DNA of 23,795 nucleotides from JAFANK01 sp036741695 (GTDB lineage Bacteria; Vulcanimicrobiota; Vulcanimicrobiia; Eremiobacterales; Eremiobacteraceae), in NCBI GenBank assembly GCA_036741695.1, contig DAINRU010000035.1:1-23795 (forward strand), read 5' to 3'. Positions 5,161 to 14,123 of the stretch are shown in pieces; position 1 is the first letter of the stretch; each line of letters begins with the position of its first letter. The translations under genes and the position numbers were made by a program. The notes under the pieces were generated by a model. That model did not search any database and was not told the DNA's origin. It was given only the letters and a program-made list of their open reading frames with translations.

Positions 5161-6053
5161 TGACCGGGGGCGCGGTTGGGACACGCGCGAGAGAGCTTTT
5201 CGAGGCGCAGCAGCCGGCGATCTGCGACGCCCTCTCGCGACTGGATGGGGCGGCAACCTTCGCTCTCGACCGCTGGGAACGCCCCGGCGGCGGCGGCGGC
5301 CTGAGCGCGGTGTTGGCAGAAGGCGCACTGTTCGAGCAGGCTGGGGTCAATACGTCCACGGTGTGGGGCGAGCTCGACGAGGCGGCATTGCGCAAGCTCG
5401 GCGGCGGGGTTCGCGAGTTTTTCGCCACCGGCATCTCGCTCGTGCTCCATCCGCGCAGCCCGATGCTGCCCACCATGCACGCGAACTTCCGCTTCCTCGC
5501 CCGGGGCACTACGGCATGGTTCGGCGGCGGCAGCGATCTGACACCCTCGTACCCGTGGCGGGAAGACGTGGTGAGTTTTCACCGCGCGTGGAAGCAGATC
5601 TGCGATCGGCACGATGCCGGCTACTACTCCCGTTTCAAAGCCTGGTGCGATGAGTACTTTTACATCCCGCATCGCAACGAGATGCGCGGGGTCGGTGGAA
5701 TATTTTTCGACGAGCTCTCGGGTGACGTGGAGAAGATATTCGCTTTCGTCAGCGATTGCTGTCGCAACGTGCTGGCGCCGTACGTCCCCATCATCGAGCG
5801 GCGCCGCGCCGAACCGTATGGCGATCGCGAGCGCCAATTCCAACTCTTGCGGCGTGGGCGCTACGTGGAGTTCAACCTTGTCTACGATCGTGGCACGAGC
5901 TTTGGGCTTGCCACGAGGGGGCGGACGGAATCGATCCTCATGTCGCTGCCGCCGCTGGCCCGCTGGACGTATGCGTACGAGCCGGCGCCGGGGAGCGCCG
6001 AAGCGCAGGCCATGGCCTTTTTCCAGCCCCAGGATTGGCTCGCGAGCCCGTAG
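5157..6053 (+). CDS. hemF: Oxygen-dependent coproporphyrinogen III oxidase
   Basis: HemF converts coproporphyrinogen III to protoporphyrinogen IX by two oxidative decarboxylations with O2, a late step of haem synthesis. At 298 residues it is close to the usual 300. Visible signatures are WERPGGGGGLSAVL near residue 45, LHPRSPMLPTMHANFRFL, AWFGGGSDLTPSYPW, the dimer and active-site stretch MRGVGGIFFDEL, RGRYVEFNLVYDRGTSFGL, and RTESILMSLPPLARWTYAY, ending in FQPQDWL. The first two codons are both ATG; the first overlaps the prmC stop, implying coupled translation. It implies that the host makes haem aerobically. It is a cytosolic homodimer by family knowledge. Confidence 0.96.
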   Translation: MMTGGAVGTRARELFEAQQPAICDALSRLDGAATFALDRWERPGGGGGLSAVLAEGALFEQAGVNTSTVWGELDEAALRKLGGGVREFFATGISLVLHPRSPMLPTMHANFRFLARGTTAWFGGGSDLTPSYPWREDVVSFHRAWKQICDRHDAGYYSRFKAWCDEYFYIPHRNEMRGVGGIFFDELSGDVEKIFAFVSDCCRNVLAPYVPIIERRRAEPYGDRERQFQLLRRGRYVEFNLVYDRGTSFGLATRGRTESILMSLPPLARWTYAYEPAPGSAEAQAMAFFQPQDWLASP

Positions 6054-6151
6054 CGTATGGCTTCGTCGCAGCGTCGAGAGGAGTCGCTTCCGGCGCTGCG
6101 AACTTCGAAGTACATGAATCTTGTCATGTCGGCGATCACCGCGCTTATGCG

Positions 6152-7792
<1,641 letters not shown>

Positions 7793-7812
7793 CATAGCGA
7801 CGGGGCCTCGGC

Positions 7813-8592
7813 GTGCGTAGCGCCGACATCACCTTCGTGATCATCACGAGGAACGAAGCCGCGAACATCGCGGCATGTCTGCAGACGCTCCCCAGCGATT
7901 CGCCCGTGCTCGTCTACGACGCTTTGTCGGACGACGCCACGATCGACATCGCGCGCGCACGAGGCGCCGTCGTCGTGCAGGCGCCCTGGGCAGGCTACCT
8001 GCAGTCGCGCGAGGATGCAGCCGCGCACGTTGCCACCACCTGGACGTTCATGCTCGATGCCGACGAGCGCCTAACACCAGACCTTGCGCGTGAGATCGCT
8101 TGCCTCGAACCACCGCCCGACGTGGTGGGATATTCCGTGCCCCGGCGCAACCATTTTTGCGGCCGTTGGATCCGTAGCGCGGGGTGGTGGCCGGACAGGC
8201 TCGTCCGGCTTTTCCGCAGCGGGAGGGCGTCCGTGACCGCGCGCGGCGCGGGAACCCATGCGGTGCATGAGACCTGGGCACTCAAAGGACGTTGCGATGA
8301 CCTGCGCGCTCCGCTCGATCATTTCTCTTATGCGAACGTCGCCGAATACCGCCGTAAATTCGCCCTCTACACAGGCTTGGAGGCGCGCGCCGCACGGGTG
8401 CGTCCTGCAAGCTTGGCCGTCGCCTGGTTGCTTGTGGCACCGCGGCTGCTCTGGTATCTCCTGCGGCGCGGCGGCATCCTGGAGGGCTGGCGTGGTGCGT
8501 ACGTGTGCGCCGGGAGCGCTCTCTACCCGGCTGTCGTGGCCGGTAAGAGCATGCTGCGCGGGAGCACGGATGGCGGAGACGCGTCGCCGTGA
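7813..8592 (+). CDS. Glycosyltransferase family 2, WaaE/KdtX-like
   Basis: This 259-residue GT-A enzyme starts with FVIITRNEAANIAACLQTL, the nucleotide-sugar-binding beginning of GT2. It carries MLDADERL, whose Asp-Ala-Asp is the metal-binding DxD-type motif, at about residues 80-87. GYSVPRRNHFCGRWIRSAGWWPDRLVRLFR and HAVHETW are typical of the LPS-core beta-glycosyltransferase subfamily (WaaE/KdtX). A hydrophobic C-terminal segment (SLAVAWLLVAPRLLWYLL) suggests membrane association. The start is GTG at 7813. The stop overlaps the GTG of the next glycosyltransferase, so they probably act on the same glycan. Donor and acceptor sugars cannot be deduced. Confidence 0.9.
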   Translation: MRSADITFVIITRNEAANIAACLQTLPSDSPVLVYDALSDDATIDIARARGAVVVQAPWAGYLQSREDAAAHVATTWTFMLDADERLTPDLAREIACLEPPPDVVGYSVPRRNHFCGRWIRSAGWWPDRLVRLFRSGRASVTARGAGTHAVHETWALKGRCDDLRAPLDHFSYANVAEYRRKFALYTGLEARAARVRPASLAVAWLLVAPRLLWYLLRRGGILEGWRGAYVCAGSALYPAVVAGKSMLRGSTDGGDASP

Positions 8593-9710
8593 GCGGATCG
8601 CTCATCGCTCTTGACGCACGGCTGACACGCCAGATGTCGGTTGGTATGAAGACCTACGTGCGCGAGCTTGTCGCGCGGCTTCCGGTGGAGGCGCCGGATC
8701 TACGTTTTGTCGTGTTCAGCAACGAAGCGCTTGGCGCGGATGGCCCCAACGTCCGAATGGAACGGATCAGCCAGTTCACAGCCGTCAACGGTGCATTGGG
8801 CGAGCAGGTGGCGTACCCTTGGCGCCTGCGCCGCGGCGGCGCCGGTCTCGTCCACTTCATGAGCGTCTACGCCCCACGGCGATTCGGGCAAGCATACGTG
8901 TACACGATCCACGATCTCATCCATCTGCGCTTTCCAGAGTATTTCTCGTGGAAGGTGCCGCTCTATTACCGTCTGGTCGTCGGACCGGTGGCGCGCGCCG
9001 CACAGACGGTCATCACCGATGCCAACGCCACCGTGGCCGATCTTGGTCAGCTGCTCGGGCTGACGCCGAGTCGCGTCCGCGTGGTGCCGCTCGGCGTCTC
9101 GGAGCCATTCACGGTGGATGACGCCGAGCGGGCGCGGCGCGGCGCAACGGCTCGTGCACGTTTCGGGATCGAGCGTCCCTATTTCTTATATGCCGGTAAT
9201 CACCGGCCGCATAAGAATCTGGCCACGCTGGTCCGCGCGTGGCGCGATGTCGAGATGGCCTGCGATCTCGTAGTGACGGAAGCAGGGCCTCTCGATCCTG
9301 ATGCGAGCGAACTCGCGTCCGCGCGTAGGTCGAATGCATCGAACGGCAAACTTCATTTACCTGGGCATGTCGCGCTGGAGGATCTCATCTCGCTCTATGC
9401 AGGCTGTGTCGCAGCGGTTCAACCCTCGCTCTACGAAGGCTTTGGATTATCGGTGCTCGAGGCAATGGCGTGCGGTGCGCCGGTGATCGTGGCGCAGACA
9501 CCCGCGCTGCTTGAAGTGGGTGGCGATGCGGCGGCGAGCTTTCCCGCGACCGACGCGGCCGCGCTCGCTCGGATCATGACCAGACTGCTGGCCGATGACG
9601 CCGAGCGCGCGAGACTACGATCGGCCGGCCGCGAGCGCGTGCGTGCATTCACCTGGAACGCCACCGCTCGAGCAACCGCCGCCATCTATCGAGAAGCGTT
9701 GTCATCATGA
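8589..9710 (+). CDS. Glycosyltransferase family 4 (GT-B)
   Basis: A 373-residue GT-B enzyme with an N-terminal acceptor domain (SVGMKTYVRELVARLP, then TIHDLIHLRFPEYFSW). The C-terminal nucleotide-sugar domain begins near PYFLYAGNHRPHKNLATLVRAW. The EX7E retaining motif lies at Glu283-Glu291 in YEGFGLSVLEAMACGAPVI. Many such proteins are annotated as mannosyl- or rhamnosyltransferases of capsule, exopolysaccharide or O-antigen, but specificity is not visible. The GTG start overlaps the GT2 stop (GTGA) and its stop overlaps the next ATG (ATGA). The two transferases and the secreted stalk protein are therefore translationally coupled. Confidence 0.9.
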   Translation: MSGSLIALDARLTRQMSVGMKTYVRELVARLPVEAPDLRFVVFSNEALGADGPNVRMERISQFTAVNGALGEQVAYPWRLRRGGAGLVHFMSVYAPRRFGQAYVYTIHDLIHLRFPEYFSWKVPLYYRLVVGPVARAAQTVITDANATVADLGQLLGLTPSRVRVVPLGVSEPFTVDDAERARRGATARARFGIERPYFLYAGNHRPHKNLATLVRAWRDVEMACDLVVTEAGPLDPDASELASARRSNASNGKLHLPGHVALEDLISLYAGCVAAVQPSLYEGFGLSVLEAMACGAPVIVAQTPALLEVGGDAAASFPATDAAALARIMTRLLADDAERARLRSAGRERVRAFTWNATARATAAIYREALSS

Positions 9711-11266
9711 AGTGGCGTCTCGGACTTTTCGTGCTCCTCGCGCTATCGTTCGTGCCGTCGCATATCCATGCTTCGTCGATGGTGATCACGGTCGTCGTCA
9801 ACGGGAAGGCTCTCGCGCCAGACGCCGTCGAGGTGAGGGGCGATACGGTGTACGTCGCCTTGCGCCCGCTCGCACGGGCCCTTGAGGCGGACATCTCGAC
9901 GAACGCGCACGCGAACACGGTCACGATCACGACGCTCTTGCGCCAGGTCGTGTTTCATCTCGACGACCGCTGGGCTACGGTCAACGGCCAGCGCATCGCG
10001 CTGGCGGCACCGGCAACACGCAGTGGCAGTCGTATCGTGCTGCCGCTGCGCGCCGTCGGCGAGGCCTTTGGCGCGACGGTCGTCTACGACGCTCAGACCC
10101 ATGAGGCCGTCATCTCCGCTGCGCTGCGAAGCACTCCCACCGGCCGCCCCACGCCTCCGGTCGGCTCGGCTCAGACCCTTTCCGGTAGCGTTGTGTCGGT
10201 CGCACCTGAGGTCAACCCGCCAGCGTTGCTCGTGCAAAGCGGTGGCACGAATTACACAATCACGGTCCCGCCGAACACAGAGATCGGCTTCCGCGACGTC
10301 CATGGGGCGGTCACGGGCACAGGTGTCCTCGCGCAGATACGTCCCGGTGATGCTCTGGTCGTCACCCTTGACGCAAACGGTCATCTCATCTCCATGACCG
10401 ACATCTTCGCGAGCATCAACGGAACGATCGCCGCGGTCGCCGACCAGAGCATGGTCCTGGAAGGCGGCCGGGTGATCACAGCCGATCCGGCTCTCGTGAC
10501 GATCAGCTTGGACGGCAAGGATGCGAGCTTCGCAGCGTTGCGCCCCGGTGACAAGGTCAGCGTACGCGCCGACCCGGTGAGCGGCAAGGTGCGCGATGTC
10601 GTCGCGCTGCGCCCAGGCGGATTCGCGACGTCGGCATCGTCCACGCCTGCGCCGGGAACGCCCGCCGGAGCCGTGGCTGGCGGCGGTCAGGTGCAGATCA
10701 GGGCAGTGCACGACAACGCGGCCGGAGCCTTTCGTGCGGGGCAGACCGTCGCGATCATGGCTGAGGGCACGCCGGGTGCTGGCGCAACGTTTGATCTCAG
10801 CAACATCGTGATAGACAATCCAATGCGCGAGACCCGCGCGGGCCACTACGAAGGACAGTACGAGGTCACCGTCGGCACGAATCTCACCGACGCGCCCATC
10901 CTCGTGCGGCTGCGCAAGGGCGGCGAGACCGCCGTGGCCGAGGCGCCAAACCCGCTCAATGTCGTGACGACCCCGCCGAGCGTGAAAGATGCCGCGCCGC
11001 TGAGCGGCGCCACCATCAACACGGCGCGACCGAGCATCTTTGCGACCTTTCTCACGGTGGGCAACAAGGGCATGGATCCATCGACTCTCCAACTGATCCT
11101 CAACGGCCACGACGTGACGGCCCAAGCGACGCGGACGGCATCCTTCATATCATACTACCCACCTTTCGATCTGAGCTCCAAGGCAGTGGAGGTCGAGGTC
11201 AAAGGCACCGATATTGCAGGTAACGCCCTCGATTATTCGTGGACGTTCTCGATCGCGGTCAGATGA
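9707..11266 (+). CDS. Secreted protein with copper-amine-oxidase-N-like (stalk) domain
   Basis: This is a 519-residue exported protein. Residues 1-22 form a signal peptide (KWRLGLFVLLALSFVPSHIHA, cleavage likely after Ala22). Residues 25-135 match the 'copper amine oxidase N-terminal' stalk domain, with two repeats of the type VNGKALAPDAVEVRGDTVYVALRPLARAL and LPLRAVGEAFGATVVYD. That domain is a beta-rich cell-surface module and has no catalytic role by itself. A Thr/Pro linker follows, then a beta-strand region with DUF5666-like repeats (LSGSVVSVAPEVNPPALLVQ; GTIAAVADQSMVLEGGRV) to about 315. A second linker and two Ig-like or bacterial surface domains end the protein, the last with TVEVKGTDIAG-type strands. 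It overlaps the GT4 stop. A cell-wall or matrix role is inferred from context. Confidence 0.8.
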   Translation: MKWRLGLFVLLALSFVPSHIHASSMVITVVVNGKALAPDAVEVRGDTVYVALRPLARALEADISTNAHANTVTITTLLRQVVFHLDDRWATVNGQRIALAAPATRSGSRIVLPLRAVGEAFGATVVYDAQTHEAVISAALRSTPTGRPTPPVGSAQTLSGSVVSVAPEVNPPALLVQSGGTNYTITVPPNTEIGFRDVHGAVTGTGVLAQIRPGDALVVTLDANGHLISMTDIFASINGTIAAVADQSMVLEGGRVITADPALVTISLDGKDASFAALRPGDKVSVRADPVSGKVRDVVALRPGGFATSASSTPAPGTPAGAVAGGGQVQIRAVHDNAAGAFRAGQTVAIMAEGTPGAGATFDLSNIVIDNPMRETRAGHYEGQYEVTVGTNLTDAPILVRLRKGGETAVAEAPNPLNVVTTPPSVKDAAPLSGATINTARPSIFATFLTVGNKGMDPSTLQLILNGHDVTAQATRTASFISYYPPFDLSSKAVEVEVKGTDIAGNALDYSWTFSIAVR

Positions 11267-11274
11267 GGTAGTTC

Positions 11275-12918
11275 GTGAAGAAAGCAGTTCTTTTCCGGTC
11301 CTTCGGCGCGGCTTTGGCGGCTGCGGCTCTGTCACTCTTGCTCGTCAGCTGCGGTGGCGGCGGTGGCTCTGGGCCCAACGGTTCGGGGACCGCGGTTGGG
11401 CCCAACACCCTTGTCTTCGGCCGCAATCAAGATGCCGTCCGCCTCGACCCGGCGATCGTCACCGACGGCATGTCGCTCAACGTCTCGCGCGTCACCATGG
11501 AAGGGCTGACGCAATACGCGCTCGGTAGTTTCGAGATCGAGCCGTGTTTGGCCACATCGTGGACGGTGAGCCCGGACGGCAAGACCTGGAGGTTCAAACT
11601 CCGCCATGGCGTGAGATTCCAGGACGGAACGCCGTTCAATGCGGACGCGGTGAAGTTCAACTTCGATCGCTGGCGGCTGCGAGACAACCCGTGGCATAAG
11701 CTCCTGCAAGGCAATTCAGAGTACTCGTATTACGAGAGCCAGTTCGGAGGATTCCCCGGCGCCATCACAGATGTCACCGTCGTCGCACCAGACGAGGTCG
11801 AGTTTAGGCTGTCCAAGTCGGTCGCGCCCATGCTCGCCAATCTCGCTATGCCCGCCTTTTCAATCTCCTCGCCCACGGCGATGAAGAAAGAGGGCGAAGA
11901 TTATTTCCGCCAGCCCATCGGCACGGGGCCGTACACGGTCGCCGAGTGGGTGAAGGACGACCATATAACGCTCACCGCGTTTCCGGGCTATTGGGGAGCC
12001 AAGGCGAAGATCCCGACAGTGATCCTGCGCGATATTCCAGATGCCTCGACGAGCATGCTCGCACTCCAGAAAGGGGACATCGACGGCTGGGAATATCCGC
12101 GTCCGGATGACGTGCCGACGCTCACCGACGACCACAATCTCACCATCTACCACCAGCCCCCCAACAATCTGTTATACATCGCCATCAACACGCAAAGACC
12201 ACCGTTCGACAACGTGCTCGTGCGCCGTGCGATCAACGAGGCCATCGATGCCAATGCGATCGTGAAGAACTTCTTCGACCCATCGGCCAAGGTCGCGACA
12301 GACTTCTTGCCGCTCGCCGTGTGGCCTCATCCGAACCAGACCTCGTATGACTACAACCCGGCTGCCGCGCGCCGCCTTTTGGTGCAGGCCGGTTTCCCCC
12401 ACGGCTTTTCCACCACGCTGTGGTATATGACGCTCCCTCGTCCGTATGTTTCGGAGCCGCAGCGGGTGGCTGAGGCCATCCAGGCTGACCTGCGGGCGGT
12501 GGGCATCAATGCCACGCTTCAAGGTTTCGAATGGGGACCGTACCTCGACAAGACGCAGCGCGGCGACCACAGCCTGGCGCTGGCCGGATGGACAGGCGAT
12601 AATGGCGATCCCGACAACTTCCTGTACGCTCTGCTCGACAAGGACAGCGCCATCCCGCCCGGCGCGCAGAACGTCTGCTTCTGGAAAGACGAGGATTTCC
12701 ATCGGCTGATGATCGCTGCGCAACAGACCGTGGACCGATCGCAGCGGGCGAAGTACTATCTCCAAGCGCTGCAGATCGTGCACGATCAAGCGCCGACGGT
12801 GCCGCTCGTGCATACAGCGCCACCCATCGTCTTCAAACGCAGCGTGCTGGGCTACATCCCGAATCCTGACAACTCGGAGCCGTTCCAGTCGATGTCCATC
12901 ATACCCGGAAACGAGTGA
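11275..12918 (+). CDS. ABC transporter solute-binding lipoprotein, family 5 (peptide/nickel type)
   Basis: This 547-residue lipoprotein has a lipobox LVSC with the acylated Cys26, followed by a Gly-rich linker. The body is family-5 solute-binding: DAVRLDPAIVTDG, EPCLATSWTVSPDGKTWRFKLRHGVRF, DGTPFNADAVKFNFDRW, RQPIGTGPYTVAEWVKDDHI and late RAKYYLQALQIVHDQAPTVPLVH. Relatives (OppA, DppA, NikA) deliver oligopeptides, dipeptides, opines or nickel to permeases. No permease or ATPase genes lie nearby, so it must work with a system elsewhere or in another role. The GTG start has an overlapping ATGAGGT ribosome site formed by the previous stop. The ligand is not predictable. Confidence 0.93.
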   Translation: MKKAVLFRSFGAALAAAALSLLLVSCGGGGGSGPNGSGTAVGPNTLVFGRNQDAVRLDPAIVTDGMSLNVSRVTMEGLTQYALGSFEIEPCLATSWTVSPDGKTWRFKLRHGVRFQDGTPFNADAVKFNFDRWRLRDNPWHKLLQGNSEYSYYESQFGGFPGAITDVTVVAPDEVEFRLSKSVAPMLANLAMPAFSISSPTAMKKEGEDYFRQPIGTGPYTVAEWVKDDHITLTAFPGYWGAKAKIPTVILRDIPDASTSMLALQKGDIDGWEYPRPDDVPTLTDDHNLTIYHQPPNNLLYIAINTQRPPFDNVLVRRAINEAIDANAIVKNFFDPSAKVATDFLPLAVWPHPNQTSYDYNPAAARRLLVQAGFPHGFSTTLWYMTLPRPYVSEPQRVAEAIQADLRAVGINATLQGFEWGPYLDKTQRGDHSLALAGWTGDNGDPDNFLYALLDKDSAIPPGAQNVCFWKDEDFHRLMIAAQQTVDRSQRAKYYLQALQIVHDQAPTVPLVHTAPPIVFKRSVLGYIPNPDNSEPFQSMSIIPGNE

Positions 12919-13268
12919 TGGCCGAGACCTGCATCTTCTGCGACGTGGCGAACGGAAAGTCGGGGGCCACCTTGCTCTACGAGGATGAGGCGGTCGTCGC
13001 TTTCGCCGACATCAAACCGATCGCGCCCACGCACATCCTTGTTGTGCCCAAGGCGCACAAAGCGACGCTGCTCGATGCCGCGCAAGCCGGCGACGAAGCG
13101 CTCTTGGGGCGGCTGCTCGCCGTCGCCGGGAAACTGGCTCGCGAAGGCCTCGGGCCTGATGCTGGCTGCCGCATCGTCATCAACAACGGTTCGGCAGCGG
13201 GACAAACGGTGTACCACCTCCACCTCCACCTGCTTTCGGGACGCCATTTCGCCTGGCCACCCGGCTAG
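12918..13268 (+). CDS. HIT-family nucleotide hydrolase/transferase (HinT-like)
   Basis: This 116-residue member of the histidine triad superfamily starts with CIFCDVANGKSGATLLYEDE, a zinc-type CxxC near the N-terminus. It continues FADIKPIAPTHILVVPKAH and ends with the triad YHLHLHLLSG, His100-His102-His104, which holds the catalytic nucleophile. HinT enzymes hydrolyse AMP-lysine-type phosphoramidates. An in-frame GTG at 12915 exists, but the ATG at 12918 shares its A with the previous TGA and gives a better N-terminus. It ends the overlapping operon begun by GT2. In many bacteria hinT precedes rpsU-yqeY, and that order is kept here, 200 bases apart. Confidence 0.95.
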   Translation: MAETCIFCDVANGKSGATLLYEDEAVVAFADIKPIAPTHILVVPKAHKATLLDAAQAGDEALLGRLLAVAGKLAREGLGPDAGCRIVINNGSAAGQTVYHLHLHLLSGRHFAWPPG

Positions 13269-13303
13269 GCCGATACCCTAGTTATGCAGCGGACCACCTA
13301 TGT

Positions 13304-13325
13304 AGCAACGGACCTTTAGGTCCGT
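13304..13325 (+). promoter_or_regulatory. rpsU upstream hairpin, copy 1 of dispersed motif
   Basis: ACGGACC (13308-13314), loop TTTA, GGTCCGT (13319-13325) is a perfect 7-bp stem. It is followed by TTGGGCGG rather than a T-tract. The preceding AGCA and the stem match the leader element of the gene at 2012-2308, inverted, over 17 identical bases. A further CGGACC at 13290-13295 could compete for the same GGTCCG strand. Confidence 0.5.
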
Positions 13326-13410
13326 TTGGGCGGAATCAGTCCTCGTCGGGGGGCGGCCCACCCGTGCCGTCGAACTGATGGCCGAAGCACAAGAATCAGA
13401 TTTTCAAGCA

Positions 13411-13443
13411 ACGGACCGTGAAGCAACAGATCTTCAGGTCCGT
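13411..13443 (+). promoter_or_regulatory. rpsU leader hairpin, copy 2 of dispersed motif
   Basis: ACGGACC (13411-13417) pairs with GGTCCGT (13437-13443), and TGAAG with CTTCA inside, separated by one bulged G, around an eight-base loop. It ends eight bases before the GAGGAGG ribosome site of rpsU. The inner AGCAACAGATCTTCAGG resembles the 17-base motif of copy 1 with four changes. The ACGGACC and GGTCCGT strands are interchangeable with those of copy 1, so alternative folds are possible. This placement suggests an S21-leader control element. Confidence 0.5.
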
Positions 13444-13468
13444 TTGGCCAGAGGAGGTGTCGCAGAGC

Positions 13469-13639
13469 ATGGAAACGCGAGTCGGGGCGAACGAATCGAT
13501 CGAAAGCGCCCTCAAGCGTTTTAAGAAGATGTGCCAGAAGTCGGGCGTCCTCGCCGAGGCCCGCCGTCACGAGCACTACGAAAAGCCCAGCGTACGTCGC
13601 AAGAAGAAGTCAGCTGCCGCACGCAAGCGCCGTTCGTAA
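13469..13639 (+). CDS. rpsU: Ribosomal protein S21
   Basis: This 56-residue, highly basic 30S protein sits near the mRNA exit and the anti-Shine-Dalgarno sequence. The sequence ETRVGANESIESALKRFKK, CQKSGVLAEARRHEHYEKPS, and the basic end RRKKKSAAARKRRS is unmistakable. The open frame runs upstream to 13418, but the ATG at 13469 gives the standard N-terminus. The ATG is preceded by GAGGAGG (13451-13457), a strong though slightly distant ribosome site. It follows a 200-base region with repeated hairpins and precedes yqeY, as in many Gram-positive genomes. Confidence 0.97.
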   Translation: METRVGANESIESALKRFKKMCQKSGVLAEARRHEHYEKPSVRRKKKSAAARKRRS

Positions 13640-13673
13640 CTCCTCCGACAGCCACAGGCGGCGATCGTAGATC

Positions 13674-14123
13674 GTGAGCATCGTGGACCGGCTGAGCGCC
13701 GACCTCAAAACCGCCATGAAGGAACGTGACACGGAGCGTTTAGCGACGCTCCGTATGGCTATTTCCGCCATGAACTACCGGCGCATCGAGAAGAGCGGTC
13801 AGCTCGGCGACGACGAGCAGCTCGAGGTCATGCGCAAGCAGGTGAAGCAGCGCGAGGATTCCATCGCAGAGTTCGCCCGTGGCGGCCGCCAGGATCTCGT
13901 GGCGAAAGAGACCCGCGAGCGCGAGATTCTCAAGCACTACCTGCCGGCCGAGCTCGATGCCGCAAGTCTGACCCAAGCGGTCAGCGAGCTGCTCGCGCCC
14001 CTGGGACCGCAACCGCAATTCGGTGCCGCCATGAAAGCGGCGATGGCCGCCCTCAAAGACAAGGCCTCGGGCTCCGCAATCCAGCAGGCGGTCCGTACCG
14101 CGCTTGAAAAGAAGCCTTCGTGA
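13674..14123 (+). CDS. yqeY: GatB/YqeY domain protein
   Basis: The 149-residue protein resembles the C-terminal tRNA-binding domain of the amidotransferase subunit GatB, as a stand-alone version. Signatures are LSADLKTAMKERDTERLATLRMAISAMNY, DEQLEVMRKQVKQREDSIAEFARGGR and the C-terminal phrase FGAAMKAAMAALKDKASGSAIQQAV. It is common directly after rpsU, and its exact function is not established. The start is GTG at 13674. Its stop overlaps the GTG of the nfeD gene (GTGA), so the two are probably co-translated. Confidence 0.95.
   Translation: MSIVDRLSADLKTAMKERDTERLATLRMAISAMNYRRIEKSGQLGDDEQLEVMRKQVKQREDSIAEFARGGRQDLVAKETREREILKHYLPAELDAASLTQAVSELLAPLGPQPQFGAAMKAAMAALKDKASGSAIQQAVRTALEKKPS

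Noticed and set aside
5756..6151. Upstream extension of the pyrG frame
   Set aside because: It reads through hemF out of frame; CTP synthase starts at MSNFIFF.
9743..11125. A 460-residue frame opposite the stalk protein
   Set aside because: Antisense shadow; composition dominated by Arg, His and Asp, and the plus strand has a signal peptide, domains and operon overlaps.
13269..13400. A promoter for rpsU
   Set aside because: TAGTTATGC and a few AT-rich hexamers occur but no pair has an acceptable -35 and spacing, so none is claimed.
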